From Actinomycetes bacterium (GTDB lineage: Bacteria; Actinomycetota; Acidimicrobiia; Acidimicrobiales; CADCSY01), in contig JAODBP010000303.1 of assembly GCA_025464025.1 (NCBI GenBank), positions 1-22,068 of the forward strand: a stretch of 22,068 bases of DNA. Reading direction: 5' to 3'. The notes under the pieces are model-generated. The model was not told where the DNA came from, did not search any database, and was given only the letters and a program-made list of their open reading frames with translations. The translations under genes were made by a program, and so were the position numbers. Shown here one piece after another: positions 13,073 to 21,064 of this stretch. Each line of letters opens with the position of its first letter. Positions within the stretch are counted from its first letter, which is position 1.

Positions 13073-14503
13073 GTGCGCTTCACCCTCCTCGGCCACGGCG
13101 GTCTCGCGGTCGAGGCGGGTGCGCAGCGGCTGCTCGTCGATCCGTGGCTCTCGGGCTCGTGCTACTGGCGTTCGTGGTGGCACTACCCGCCGAGCGAGGT
13201 GCCGGCCGACTTCCTGGCGCCCGACTTCGTCTACCTGAGCCACCACCACTTCGACCACTTCCACTACCCGTCGATGCGGCAGCTCGATCGGCACGCCGCC
13301 GTGCTGGTGCCGAAGTTCGCCGTCGACGTCATGCCCGACGAGGTCCGGAGCCTCGGCTTCGAGCACGTCGTCGAGCTGCCCCACGGCGAGGTGCTCGAGC
13401 TCTCCCCCGACCTCCGGGTCTGCTCGTTCCAGTACGGGTTCGACGACAGCGCCCTGCTGGTCGAGTCACGAGGCGTCGTGCTCGCTGACTTCAACGACTG
13501 CAAGGTCCGGGGCCGGGCGCTCGACGAGGTGCTCCAGACGTTCGGCCGGCCGACCTTCCTCTTCAAGAGCCACTCGTGGGCCCAGGGCTACCCGGTCCGC
13601 TACCGGTCGGACGACCCGGCCCAGCTCTCGATGATCTCCCGCGACAGCTACGTCGCCGACTTCCTCGAGACCGTCGAACTGGTGCAGCCCGGCTACGCCG
13701 TGCCGTTCGCCAGCATGGTGGGCTTCCTCCACCCCCAGACCGCCCCGGTGAACGAGCACGTGGTCACGCCGCGGGAGGTGGCCGACGCCTTCGCCGCCGC
13801 ACCCGTGCCGGGCACCGAGGTGGTCGTGATGGTCCCCGGCGACTCGTGGGACCTGACCTCCGGGTTCGCCCTGGGCGACATCGACTGGTTCGAGCCCGAG
13901 ATCCGGGCGGCCCGGCTCGCCGAGCTGCAGGAGCAGGCCCGGCCGGCCATGGAGGAGGCGATGGTCGAGGAAGCCTCCCGCACGCTCGAGTGGGACGACT
14001 TCCGGGCCTTCTTCGAGGGCTTCGTCCGATCGCTGCCCCCGGGTGCGGCCCGCCTGCTGCTGCCCCGCCCGGTCACGTTCTGGATGGTGCGGGACGAGGC
14101 CACCCCGGCGTGGACGATCGATGCCCGCCGCCGGACGGTCGAGCGGTCGAGCGTCCCGCCGGCCGACGTCGCCAGCGTGATCACGGTCCCGGAGGGGGTG
14201 CTCGTCCAGGCCATCGCCGACAAGGTCGTGAACCTGATCCACATCTCGCTGCGCCTCCAGGTCGAGCTGCGCCCAGGCGGCCTCGACTCCGACCTCGGCT
14301 TCTGGGGCCTGCTCGCCATCTGGGAGCTGGGCTACCTCCCGCTCACCGCCCTGCCCCGCCGCCGGGTCGTCGGGGTGGCCTGGCGCCGCCGGCGCGAGCT
14401 CTGGGAGATCCTGACGACCCGGCTCCTCGGCCGCGGCTCGATGGCCGAGCGCATGGCCGGTGGTCTCATCGCCGAGTCCCCCGTTCCTAGAATCGGCGCG
14501 TGA
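13073..14503 (+). CDS. Metallo-beta-lactamase-fold hydrolase (UlaG/CMAH-like) with extra C-terminal region
   Basis: This is a 476-residue protein. The N-terminal 230 residues or so form an MBL fold: 'FTLLGHGGLAVEAG', the metal motif 'LSHHHFDHFHYP' (His57-x-His59-x-Asp61-His62), and a later 'GVVLADFNDCKV' (Asp in the bridging position) and 'FKSHSWAQGYP'. The arrangement resembles the UlaG / CMP-N-acetylneuraminate hydroxylase-like branch, but I see no Rieske iron-sulfur motif. The C-terminal 180 residues or so are not recognised; a stretch near 365-395 ('ASVITVPEGVLVQAIAD') recalls SCP2-like lipid-binding domains, weakly. The GTG at 13073 lies 1 base after the flavoprotein stop, and the end overlaps the first acyltransferase (GTGA), so the protein belongs to the surface-glycan operon. 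Its substrate is unknown. Confidence 0.8.
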   Translation: MRFTLLGHGGLAVEAGAQRLLVDPWLSGSCYWRSWWHYPPSEVPADFLAPDFVYLSHHHFDHFHYPSMRQLDRHAAVLVPKFAVDVMPDEVRSLGFEHVVELPHGEVLELSPDLRVCSFQYGFDDSALLVESRGVVLADFNDCKVRGRALDEVLQTFGRPTFLFKSHSWAQGYPVRYRSDDPAQLSMISRDSYVADFLETVELVQPGYAVPFASMVGFLHPQTAPVNEHVVTPREVADAFAAAPVPGTEVVVMVPGDSWDLTSGFALGDIDWFEPEIRAARLAELQEQARPAMEEAMVEEASRTLEWDDFRAFFEGFVRSLPPGAARLLLPRPVTFWMVRDEATPAWTIDARRRTVERSSVPPADVASVITVPEGVLVQAIADKVVNLIHISLRLQVELRPGGLDSDLGFWGLLAIWELGYLPLTALPRRRVVGVAWRRRRELWEILTTRLLGRGSMAERMAGGLIAESPVPRIGA

Positions 14504-15717
14504 GCACGGGGGACGTGGCGGTGGAGCCGCGCAAAGGCGCCTGGTTCCCGTGCTTCGACGGGTTGCGGGCCATCGCTGCCATCACGGTGGTGTTCCACCA
14601 CGCCGGGTTCGCGACGGGTGCCGAGTTCCGGTCGTGGGGCCAGTACCCGGCCCGCATGGACTCAGGCGTGACGATCTTCTTCCTGATCTCCGGCTTCCTG
14701 CTCTACCGCCCCTACGTCGCCGCCCACCTCGACGACCGGCAGCCCATGCCACCGACCCGCTTCTACCAGCGGCGCCTGCTGCGCATCTTCCCGGCGTACT
14801 GGGTGGCGCTGGCCGGCGTCGTCCTCTTCTTCGGCTCCTCGCTCCCGACGTTCACCGACGTCGTGGTCCACGGCGGCCTGTTCCAGATCTACGACATCCA
14901 CCGCTACTTCAACGCCATGTCGCAGTCGTGGACCCTGGCCACCGAGCTCAGCTTCTACCTGGCCGTCCCCGCCTTCGCCTGGCTCGTCCGCAAGCTGGCC
15001 ACCGGCCGCGAGCGGACCGGGCGCATCCGCACCGAGCTCGTCGTGCTGGTGGTGGTCTTCGCGGCCGGGCTCGCCATCCGTTCGCTGTGCTTCCCGGTGA
15101 CGTCCGACTCGTCGGCGTGGAAGGTGCTGCTGCGCTACTGGCTGCCGGCGAACATGGACCTCTTCGCCGTCGGCATGGCCATGGCCGTCGTCTCGGTCGC
15201 CCTGGCCGGCCGCGACCGCGAGGTCCGGGGCCCGGCCATGCGGGCCTTCCCCTACGTGTCGTGGGCGCTCGGCCTGCTGGCCTTCTGGTTCGTGGCCAAC
15301 CACGCTGGCCTGCCGCTCGGGTTGAAGGACGCGTCGCCGGCCGGCGAGCGGAGCAAGCACCTGCTGTACCTCGCCTACTCGTTCGGCCTCGTGCTCCCCG
15401 CGGTGTTCGGGCCCCAGACGTCGGTCCTGCACCGGGTGCTGCGCTGGAGGCCGATCGCCGCACTCGGCGTGATCTCCTACGGCATCTACCTGTGGCACCA
15501 GGCGTGGATCCACCAGCTGATGCTCTGGCGCGGCGACGAGCTGTTCAAGACGCCGTACTGGCAGGTCGTGCTGCCCGCCCTGGCGCTCACCGTCGTGACG
15601 GCGGCGGCCAGCTACTGGCTGGTCGAGAAGCCGATCCTGCGCCTGAAGGACCGCCGGCCCCGTCGTCCGGTCGAGGCCCGCGAGGAGGCCGTGGTCGCCA
15701 CGGCGCCGGCACCGTGA
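14500..15717 (+). CDS. Acyltransferase 3 family membrane protein (OafA-like), copy 1
   Basis: This 405-residue protein has about ten transmembrane helices. It begins with the acyltransferase-3 signature 'PCFDGLRAIAAITVVFHHAG' (17-36), which includes the essential Arg and the His pair. Further motifs are 'SGVTIFFLISGFLLYRPY', 'RRLLRIFPAYWVAL' and 'QSWTLATELSFYL', and near the end 'ALGVISYGIYLWHQ'. These enzymes O-acylate (often O-acetylate) sugars of surface glycans using cytoplasmic acyl-CoA. There is no fused SGNH domain. The GTG at 14500 overlaps the upstream stop by 4 bases. It is immediately followed by a second acyltransferase of the same length, suggesting tandem duplication. Confidence 0.93.
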   Translation: MSTGDVAVEPRKGAWFPCFDGLRAIAAITVVFHHAGFATGAEFRSWGQYPARMDSGVTIFFLISGFLLYRPYVAAHLDDRQPMPPTRFYQRRLLRIFPAYWVALAGVVLFFGSSLPTFTDVVVHGGLFQIYDIHRYFNAMSQSWTLATELSFYLAVPAFAWLVRKLATGRERTGRIRTELVVLVVVFAAGLAIRSLCFPVTSDSSAWKVLLRYWLPANMDLFAVGMAMAVVSVALAGRDREVRGPAMRAFPYVSWALGLLAFWFVANHAGLPLGLKDASPAGERSKHLLYLAYSFGLVLPAVFGPQTSVLHRVLRWRPIAALGVISYGIYLWHQAWIHQLMLWRGDELFKTPYWQVVLPALALTVVTAAASYWLVEKPILRLKDRRPRRPVEAREEAVVATAPAP

Positions 15718-16931
15718 CGTCCCTCCCCACCACGCCCGCCCCGACCAACGTCGAGGCCCAGCCGGCCGGGCTCGAGTCGGCCGCCGGCGGCAACCCCCGC
15801 TTCCCGTGCATCGAGGGCCTCCGGGCGGTGGCCGCCGTGGCCGTGCTGGTCCACCACGTCGCGGGCACGACCGGCGCGGTGACGTCGACGGCGTGGGGCT
15901 ACGTGTTCGCCCACCTCGATGCCGGCGTCAGCGTGTTCTTCGTGCTGTCGGGCTTCCTGCTCTACCGGCCCTTCGCCGCCGCCCACGTCGACAAGCGGCC
16001 TGGACCCGGGCTCAAGCGCTACACCAGCCGCCGCTTCCTGCGGATCTTCCCGGCCTACTGGCTGGCCCTGACCGCGGTGTTCTTCGTCCTGAACACCGTC
16101 GAGTACGGCGACGGCAAGTCGCTCGCCATGTACTACGGGCTCGTCCACATCTACTCGAAGGCGCACGTGCTGGGCGGCATCATCCCGGTCTGGAGCCTCG
16201 CCACCGAGCTCAGCTTCTACGTGTTCCTGCCCGTGCTCGCCCTCGCCATCGGATCGGTGTCGCGGCGGGTGCGTCGACCCCTGCTGGCCGAGACCGTCGG
16301 GGTCGGGCTCCTGTGGGCCACCGGGATCACCGTGCACTCCGTCCTGCTCGCCAGCCACGACGCCGCGACGCCGGCGACGCTCTGGCTCCCGAGCCAGGTC
16401 GACCTGTTCGCCCTCGGCATGCTGCTGGCCGTCGGGCACGTCGCCTCGCAGCGCGGGCACCGGGTCGCCGTCTTCGAGGCCATGGGCCGGTGGCCGGCGT
16501 GGACCTGGGCGCTGGCGTGCATCCCGTTCTGGTACGCCGCCACCCAGCTCAACCTGCCACGGGAGTTCGGCGACATCCCGAAGGGCGGCGAGATCGGCCG
16601 GCAGCTCTGCTACGGCTTCACCGCCCTCCTGCTGGTGGCCCCCGCCGTGTTCGGCGACCAGTCGAAGGGCTGGCCCCGGCGGCTGCTGCGGCTCCGGCCG
16701 GTCGCGTTCGTCGGGCTCGTCTCCTACGGCGTGTTCCTCTGGCACTTCGACCTCCTCCACTACCTGGAGAAGCACGGCGCCCTCGACTGGGTGCCCCAGG
16801 CCCGCTTCTTCAGCGTCCTGGCCATGGACCTCGGCCTCGCCGTCGTGGTCGCCACCGTGAGCTGGTACCTCGTCGAGGCCCCGCTGGTCGGGCGCCGTCG
16901 CCGGGTAGCGCCGACCCCTCCCGTACCCTGA
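15714..16931 (+). CDS. Acyltransferase 3 family membrane protein (OafA-like), copy 2
   Basis: This is a 405-residue paralogue of the preceding gene, with motifs in the same order: 'FPCIEGLRAVAAVAVLVHH' (30-48), 'VSVFFVLSGFLLYRPF', 'RRFLRIFPAYWLAL', 'PVWSLATELSFYVF' and 'FVGLVSYGVFLWHF'. It has about 14 extra Pro/Ala/Thr-rich residues at the N-terminus. Several middle loops are clearly different from copy 1, so the pair has diverged and probably acts on different positions or acyl groups. The GTG at 15714 overlaps the stop of copy 1 (GTGA). A long open frame running through from 14460 is misleading: its first half is an out-of-frame shadow of copy 1. Confidence 0.92.
   Translation: MTSLPTTPAPTNVEAQPAGLESAAGGNPRFPCIEGLRAVAAVAVLVHHVAGTTGAVTSTAWGYVFAHLDAGVSVFFVLSGFLLYRPFAAAHVDKRPGPGLKRYTSRRFLRIFPAYWLALTAVFFVLNTVEYGDGKSLAMYYGLVHIYSKAHVLGGIIPVWSLATELSFYVFLPVLALAIGSVSRRVRRPLLAETVGVGLLWATGITVHSVLLASHDAATPATLWLPSQVDLFALGMLLAVGHVASQRGHRVAVFEAMGRWPAWTWALACIPFWYAATQLNLPREFGDIPKGGEIGRQLCYGFTALLLVAPAVFGDQSKGWPRRLLRLRPVAFVGLVSYGVFLWHFDLLHYLEKHGALDWVPQARFFSVLAMDLGLAVVVATVSWYLVEAPLVGRRRRVAPTPPVP
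16924..16929 (+). promoter_or_regulatory. Internal -10 box for the GT2 gene
   Basis: TACCCT overlaps the end of acyltransferase copy 2 and lies 7 bases before the GTG at 16937. It would give a leaderless internal transcript for the GT2-DUF2304-GT39-SGNH half of the operon. Confidence 0.45.
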
Positions 16932-16936
16932 TCGCT

Positions 16937-17650
16937 GTGGCGGCCGACACCCTGGTCATCATCCCGGCGTACAACGAGGAAGCGGCGCTGCCCGCCGTCC
17001 TCGCCGGCCTCCGCGCCCGCTTCCCCGACTTCGACCTGGTCGTGGTCGACGACGGCTCGCGCGACCGCACCAGCGCCGTGGCCCACGAGGGCGGCGCGGC
17101 CGTGGTCACCCTCCCGTTCAACCTCGGCGTGGGCGGCGCCCTGCGCACCGGCTTCCGCTACGCCGTGCGCCACGGCTACCAGCGGGCGGTGCAGCTCGAC
17201 GCCGACGGCCAGCACGACGCCGATCAGGTCGAGGCCCTCCTCGCCCCGCTGGCCGACGGCGCCGACCTCGTCATCGGCAGCCGGTTCGCCGTCGGCGCCG
17301 GCGAGTACGAGGTGGGTCGCTCGCGACGCTCGGCCATGCGGCTCATGCAGCGAGGCGTGCGCCTCCTCTCGGGGCAGTCGTTCACCGACACGTCGTCGGG
17401 GTTCCGGGCGTTCGGGCCCGACGCCCTCGCCCTCTTCGCCGCCCAGTACCCCATCGACTTCCTCAGCGACTCGGTCGAGGCCCTGCTCGCCGCCCTCGCG
17501 GCCGGCCTGACGGTGGTCGAGGTGCCGGTGCAGATGAACGAGCGAGCCGGCGGCGTGCCTTCGACCCGCAGCTTCAAGCTCGCCTACCACTACCTCCGAC
17601 TGCTGGTCGTCATGACGGCGACCGCCCCGCGACGGAGGAACGCGTCGTGA
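16937..17650 (+). CDS. GT2 glycosyltransferase (dolichyl-phosphate mannose synthase-like)
   Basis: This 237-residue soluble GT-A protein has 'VIIPAYNEE' (7-15), the nucleotide-binding 'VVDDGSRDRT' (36-45), the metal-binding 'QLDADGQHD' (86-94), 'IGSRF' (113-117), and the acceptor-side 'TDTSSGFRAFG' and 'VPVQMNERAGG'. It lacks the long C-terminal membrane anchor of GtrB proteins. The family transfers a sugar from a nucleotide donor to polyprenyl phosphate at the inner membrane face. Its direct coupling to DUF2304 (GTGA overlap), and then to a GT-C enzyme, supports a role in making the lipid-linked donor used by that enzyme. The GTG at 16937 is the homology-consistent start; longer frames are shadows of the acyltransferase. 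Confidence 0.92.
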   Translation: MAADTLVIIPAYNEEAALPAVLAGLRARFPDFDLVVVDDGSRDRTSAVAHEGGAAVVTLPFNLGVGGALRTGFRYAVRHGYQRAVQLDADGQHDADQVEALLAPLADGADLVIGSRFAVGAGEYEVGRSRRSAMRLMQRGVRLLSGQSFTDTSSGFRAFGPDALALFAAQYPIDFLSDSVEALLAALAAGLTVVEVPVQMNERAGGVPSTRSFKLAYHYLRLLVVMTATAPRRRNAS

Positions 17651-18003
17651 GCACGCGGGCCCACGTCCTGATCGTGCTGATCGCCGCCCTGCCCGCGCTG
17701 TTCGTGCTCCAGCTCGTCCGGCGCCGTGCGCTGCGGGCCAAGTACTCGCTGCTGTGGCTCGCCGTCGGCGGTGTGCTGATGCTCACGGCGGTCTTCCCCG
17801 GCCTCGTCGACCACGCCGCCGAGACGCTCGGGATCTCGTATCCCCCGGCCGTCTACCTGATGATCGCCATCGTGTTCCTGCTCATGGTGGTGATGCACTT
17901 CTCGTGGGAGCTCTCCCGGCTCGAGGAGCGCACCCGCACCCTCGCCGAGGAGATCGCCCTGTTGCGCGCCACCCGTCCCGACGACCACGAGGTCGCCCCG
18001 TGA
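17647..18003 (+). CDS. DUF2304 membrane protein
   Basis: This 118-residue protein has three hydrophobic helices (about 7-24, 35-53 and 66-86) and then a charged coiled-coil-like tail ('SWELSRLEERTRTLAEEIALL', given as region 87-107). 'ALRAKYSLLWLAVG' after the first helix is the DUF2304 signature. The family is repeatedly found next to GT2 enzymes, where it is thought to anchor the glycosyltransferase or flip the lipid-linked sugar; that role is not proven. Both ends overlap neighbours by 4 bases (GTGA at 17647 and at 18000), so the GT2, DUF2304 and GT39-like proteins are made in step. Confidence 0.9.
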   Translation: MSTRAHVLIVLIAALPALFVLQLVRRRALRAKYSLLWLAVGGVLMLTAVFPGLVDHAAETLGISYPPAVYLMIAIVFLLMVVMHFSWELSRLEERTRTLAEEIALLRATRPDDHEVAP

Positions 18004-19328
18004 TCTCGTGGTGGAACGCCCGCCGCTTCCGCACCCAGCTCCTCGTGATCATGGGCCTCGGGTTCCTGATCCGGGTGCTGTACCTGATGTTCGTCACCCG
18101 CGACGACCGGCTCTGGGGCGACGCCTACGCCTACTACTGGTCGGGCCGGCTGCTGGCCGAGGGCCACGGCTTCATCCAGCCGCTGCCCTGGGTCGCCAAC
18201 CACGTCCGGATCGAATCGCCCGACCGACCGCCCGGCTACTTCCTGTTCCTCGGCTTCTGGTCGCTGATCGGCATCAAGAGCTGGCTGGCCCAGCGCTTCT
18301 TCTCCACGCTCATGGGCGTGGGCACGATCGCCCTCGTCGGCCTCCTCGGCAAGGAGGTGTCGGGCAAGCGGGTCGGCCTCGTGTCCGCCTTCATCGCCGC
18401 CGTCTACCCCTACTTCTGGATCCACGACGGCATGGGCATGTCGGAGACGATGACGCTCTTCACCGTCACGCTCTGCCTCCTCACGGCCTACAAGTACTGG
18501 AAGCAGCCGAGCTGGAAGCGGGCGCTGTGGCTCGGGCTGGCCGGCGGCGTCGGTGCCCTCACCCACCCCGACACGGCGATGATCCTCGCCCTCCTCGGCA
18601 TCAGCGTCGTGATCCTGGCCAAGGGCGAGCCGTGGAAGCGGCGGGTCGGCCACTTCGTGCTCGTCGGCGCGGCCGGTGTGCTCGTCATCAGCCCGTGGGT
18701 CGTCCGCAACCTCGTGGTCTTCGACGAGCCCGTGTACCTCTCGACCGGCCTCGACATCACCATGGCCGTCACCAACTGCGACCAGACCTACCACGGCGAG
18801 TACCGGGCGTTCTGGTACATGCCCTGCGCCACCGACCACACCCCGCCCGAGGGCGACCTGTCGGTGCAGGCCGTCTACTGGCGCCACCTCGCCTTCGACT
18901 ACATGAGCGCTCACAAGAGCGAGCTGCCCGGCGTCGTCGCGGCCCGGGTGGGGCGCATGTGGGGCCTCTACCGGCCGACCCAGCAGGTGCGGCTCAACAT
19001 CCTCGAGGGCCACCGCACGTGGATCTCGTGGATGGGGCTCGGCTTCTTCTACGTGCTGACGCCGTCGGCGATCGCCGGCCTCGTGCTGCTGCGGCGGCGC
19101 AAGGTGCCGATCATCCCGTTCCTGGCGCCGGTGTTCACGGTGACGTTCTCGGCGATCATCACGTTCGGCAACACCCGCTACCGCGCCGCGGCCGAGATCA
19201 CGTTGGCGGTGTGCGCCGCGGTGGCGTTCGTGGCGCTGTGGGACCGGCTGCGGTCTGGTCCCGCCGAACCGGTCGAGGCGGCCCCGCCGCCCGAGGAGGA
19301 CCGGGCGCTCGTCGATGCGGGCGTCTAG
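18000..19328 (+). CDS. GT39-like (GT-C) membrane glycosyltransferase
   Basis: This is a 442-residue polytopic membrane protein. The first-loop acidic motif is 'LWGDAYAYYWSGRLL' (Asp41), followed by 'ESPDRPPGYFLFLGFW' and a later 'HDGMGMSETMTLFTVTL', the ArnT/PMT-type order. Around nine hydrophobic segments are present. An outer loop near 258-285 carries two cysteines ('TNCDQTYHGEYRAFWYMPC') that could be disulfide-linked. The C-terminus is a short Pro/Glu-rich tail. It likely takes sugar from the lipid carrier made by the adjacent GT2. The GTG at 18000 overlaps the DUF2304 stop; its own stop lies 14 bases inside the next gene. Confidence 0.88.
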   Translation: MISWWNARRFRTQLLVIMGLGFLIRVLYLMFVTRDDRLWGDAYAYYWSGRLLAEGHGFIQPLPWVANHVRIESPDRPPGYFLFLGFWSLIGIKSWLAQRFFSTLMGVGTIALVGLLGKEVSGKRVGLVSAFIAAVYPYFWIHDGMGMSETMTLFTVTLCLLTAYKYWKQPSWKRALWLGLAGGVGALTHPDTAMILALLGISVVILAKGEPWKRRVGHFVLVGAAGVLVISPWVVRNLVVFDEPVYLSTGLDITMAVTNCDQTYHGEYRAFWYMPCATDHTPPEGDLSVQAVYWRHLAFDYMSAHKSELPGVVAARVGRMWGLYRPTQQVRLNILEGHRTWISWMGLGFFYVLTPSAIAGLVLLRRRKVPIIPFLAPVFTVTFSAIITFGNTRYRAAAEITLAVCAAVAFVALWDRLRSGPAEPVEAAPPPEEDRALVDAGV

Positions 19329-20265
19329 GGCGGCCGTCCTCGCCGTCGCCCTGCTCGCCGCCGGGTGCAGCGGTGCCTCGCCGGCCGAGGTGGTGGTGCC
19401 GGCGATCGTGCGGTCGACGCCGGTCGTCCCCCGGATCGACGCCGCCATGAAGGCCCGGCTCCGGGCCGTCTACGCCGACGGTCAGGCGAAGGGGAACCAG
19501 CGCGACGTGTTCTCGAAGGTCGGCGACAGCATCACGGCCATCCCCGACTTCCTCGTGCCGATCGGGTGCGGTCGCATCGAGTGGGGCCGGTGGTCGTCGT
19601 TGAAGCCCGTCGTCGCCCGATGGTCGGCCACGACCGTGCCGCGGGGCTGGGAGCTCGAGCGGTGCGGGGTGTCGAACTCGTTCACCCGGGTCGGCTCGGC
19701 CGCCTTCCCGGGGTGGCGGGCCGCCGACCTGCTCACCGCCCACACGCCCCACCCGGCCGACTGCCCGCCGCCCGACGACGTGGCCGTGCGCTGCGAGCTG
19801 CGCCAGGTGAAGCCGTCGGTCGCCCTGCTCGAGGTCGGCACCAACGACATGGTGAGCGGCGGGGGCCAGACCCTCGACCCCGAGGGCTTCGACCGGTTCC
19901 GGGGCCAGCTCCGCCAGCTCATCGAGGAGATCCTCGACGCTGGCGTGATCCCCGTGGTGAGCACGCTCCCACCCCGCCGCAACCCGCCGTCGACCGAGCC
20001 GCTGCCGCCGCGCTGGAACGCCGAGATCATCCGCATCGCCGCCGACCTCCACGTGCCGGTGTGGAACTACTGGCTCGCCCTCCAGTCGGCCAGCCAGACC
20101 GGCATGTCGTACGACTGGGTGCACCCCAGCCCGGCGCCCACCGGGGCCGGCGACCTGCGCGACGACGCCATGAACTGGGGCTTCAACGTGCGCAACCTCA
20201 CCGCCCTCCAGGTGCTGGAGAAGGTGGGCCGGGTCGTGCTCGACGACGGCCGCCCCGACACCTGA
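19315..20265 (+). CDS. SGNH/GDSL hydrolase lipoprotein
   Basis: This 316-residue protein is exported and lipid-anchored: a basic N-terminus, a hydrophobic core and the lipobox 'LLAAGC' with Cys18. The SGNH blocks are present: 'VGDSIT' (Ser72 nucleophile), the 'PGWRAADLL' region for block II, 'EVGTNDM' (Asn177) and 'YDWVHPS' (Asp267, His270). So a complete catalytic triad is visible. Four further cysteines (85, 117, 150, 160) may form disulfides outside the cell. Such enzymes are esterases or acyltransferases; next to two acyltransferase-3 genes it probably removes or completes O-acyl transfer on the surface glycan. The ATG at 19315 overlaps the GT39-like gene; GAGGAGGA lies 14 bases upstream, rather far. 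It ends 14 bases from the converging methyltransferase stop. Confidence 0.88.
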   Translation: MRASRAAVLAVALLAAGCSGASPAEVVVPAIVRSTPVVPRIDAAMKARLRAVYADGQAKGNQRDVFSKVGDSITAIPDFLVPIGCGRIEWGRWSSLKPVVARWSATTVPRGWELERCGVSNSFTRVGSAAFPGWRAADLLTAHTPHPADCPPPDDVAVRCELRQVKPSVALLEVGTNDMVSGGGQTLDPEGFDRFRGQLRQLIEEILDAGVIPVVSTLPPRRNPPSTEPLPPRWNAEIIRIAADLHVPVWNYWLALQSASQTGMSYDWVHPSPAPTGAGDLRDDAMNWGFNVRNLTALQVLEKVGRVVLDDGRPDT

Positions 20266-20279
20266 CGAACTGGCGTGGC

Positions 20280-21056
20280 CTACGAGCGGGGCTTCCTCGC
20301 CACCGCGAACAGCACGAGGGTGGAGGGGTCGATGGCCTCGGTGGTGGCGAACGCCGAGGCGTCGATGCCGGTGTTGCCGCCCGACCACCTGTCGCCCATC
20401 AGCTTGTAGATGACCCGGCGGGCGGTGGCGTGCAGGGCGATGAACCACTTCTCCGGCATCCGGTGCCGGAGGTCGAACACGTCGAGGGCCAGCAGCCGGT
20501 TGGCCGTCTTGCGGCGCCGCTCGAAGTCGGCCTTGACCTCGGCGTTGCCGTCGAGGCCGAGCACCTCCACGTCCTCGAAGTGGCGGTCGAGCATGGCCCG
20601 CAGCTGCTCGGGCTCGAACAGGTGCACGTGGTACGGGTTCTCGAAGTCGGCCGGGGCGTTGGGCGTGATGAAGAAGGCGGCCCCGCCCGGCGCCAGCACC
20701 CGGCTGATCTCGGCCACGTGGCCCTCGGGAGCGACGAAGTGCTCGATGAGGTGCGACGAGCACACCCAGTCGAACGTGCCGTCCTTGAGCCCGAGCCGGG
20801 CCCCGTCCATGCACGCCGCACGCAGGCCGTGCTGGCCGGCCACGGCGGCGGCGGCCGTGGCGGCGTCGTAGTCGACGCCGACGACCGAGCGCTCGTCGCC
20901 CAGGAACGTGGAGGTGCCGTCGCCCAGGCCGCAGCCGACGTCGAGGAAGCGGCCCCCGCCGATGCGGGCCAGCACCTCCCGGTACCCGGCCGCGTGCAGG
21001 GCCAGGAGGGAGTCGGGCGTCTGGCCCTCGATGGGGCGTTCTCCGGTCAGCTTCAC
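20280..21056 (-). CDS. Class I SAM-dependent methyltransferase
   Basis: This 258-residue protein has the Rossmann methyltransferase fold: motif I 'FLDVGCGLGDGT' (37-48), 'VVGVDYD' as the acidic strand-2 end, 'DGTFDWVCSSHLIEHF' and 'EISRVLAPGGAAFFITPN'. The opening 'KLTGERPIEGQTPDSLLALH' is typical of a group of actinobacterial methyltransferases linked to surface polysaccharide genes. The substrate is unknown; a sugar or lipid in the adjacent glycan pathway is likely. The GTG at 21056 is chosen because homology begins there, and the longer frame to 21293 is a reverse-strand shadow of the glycosyltransferase. A TACAGT -10 box lies 9 bases upstream. It is divergent from the GT4 gene with only 25 bases between starts. 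Confidence 0.9.
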   Translation of the reverse strand: MKLTGERPIEGQTPDSLLALHAAGYREVLARIGGGRFLDVGCGLGDGTSTFLGDERSVVGVDYDAATAAAAVAGQHGLRAACMDGARLGLKDGTFDWVCSSHLIEHFVAPEGHVAEISRVLAPGGAAFFITPNAPADFENPYHVHLFEPEQLRAMLDRHFEDVEVLGLDGNAEVKADFERRRKTANRLLALDVFDLRHRMPEKWFIALHATARRVIYKLMGDRWSGGNTGIDASAFATTEAIDPSTLVLFAVARKPRS

Positions 21057-21064
21057 GACCCCGG

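Noticed and set aside
14460..16931. 823-codon frame suggesting a fused double acyltransferase
   Set aside because: Only the part after 15714 is real. The first half is an out-of-frame translation of acyltransferase copy 1, whose true frame starts at 14500 and stops at 15717.
15806..17650. 614-codon frame suggesting an N-terminal extension of the GT2
   Set aside because: Everything before 16937 is a frame-shifted shadow of acyltransferase copy 2; GT2 homology and a -10 box begin at 16924-16937.
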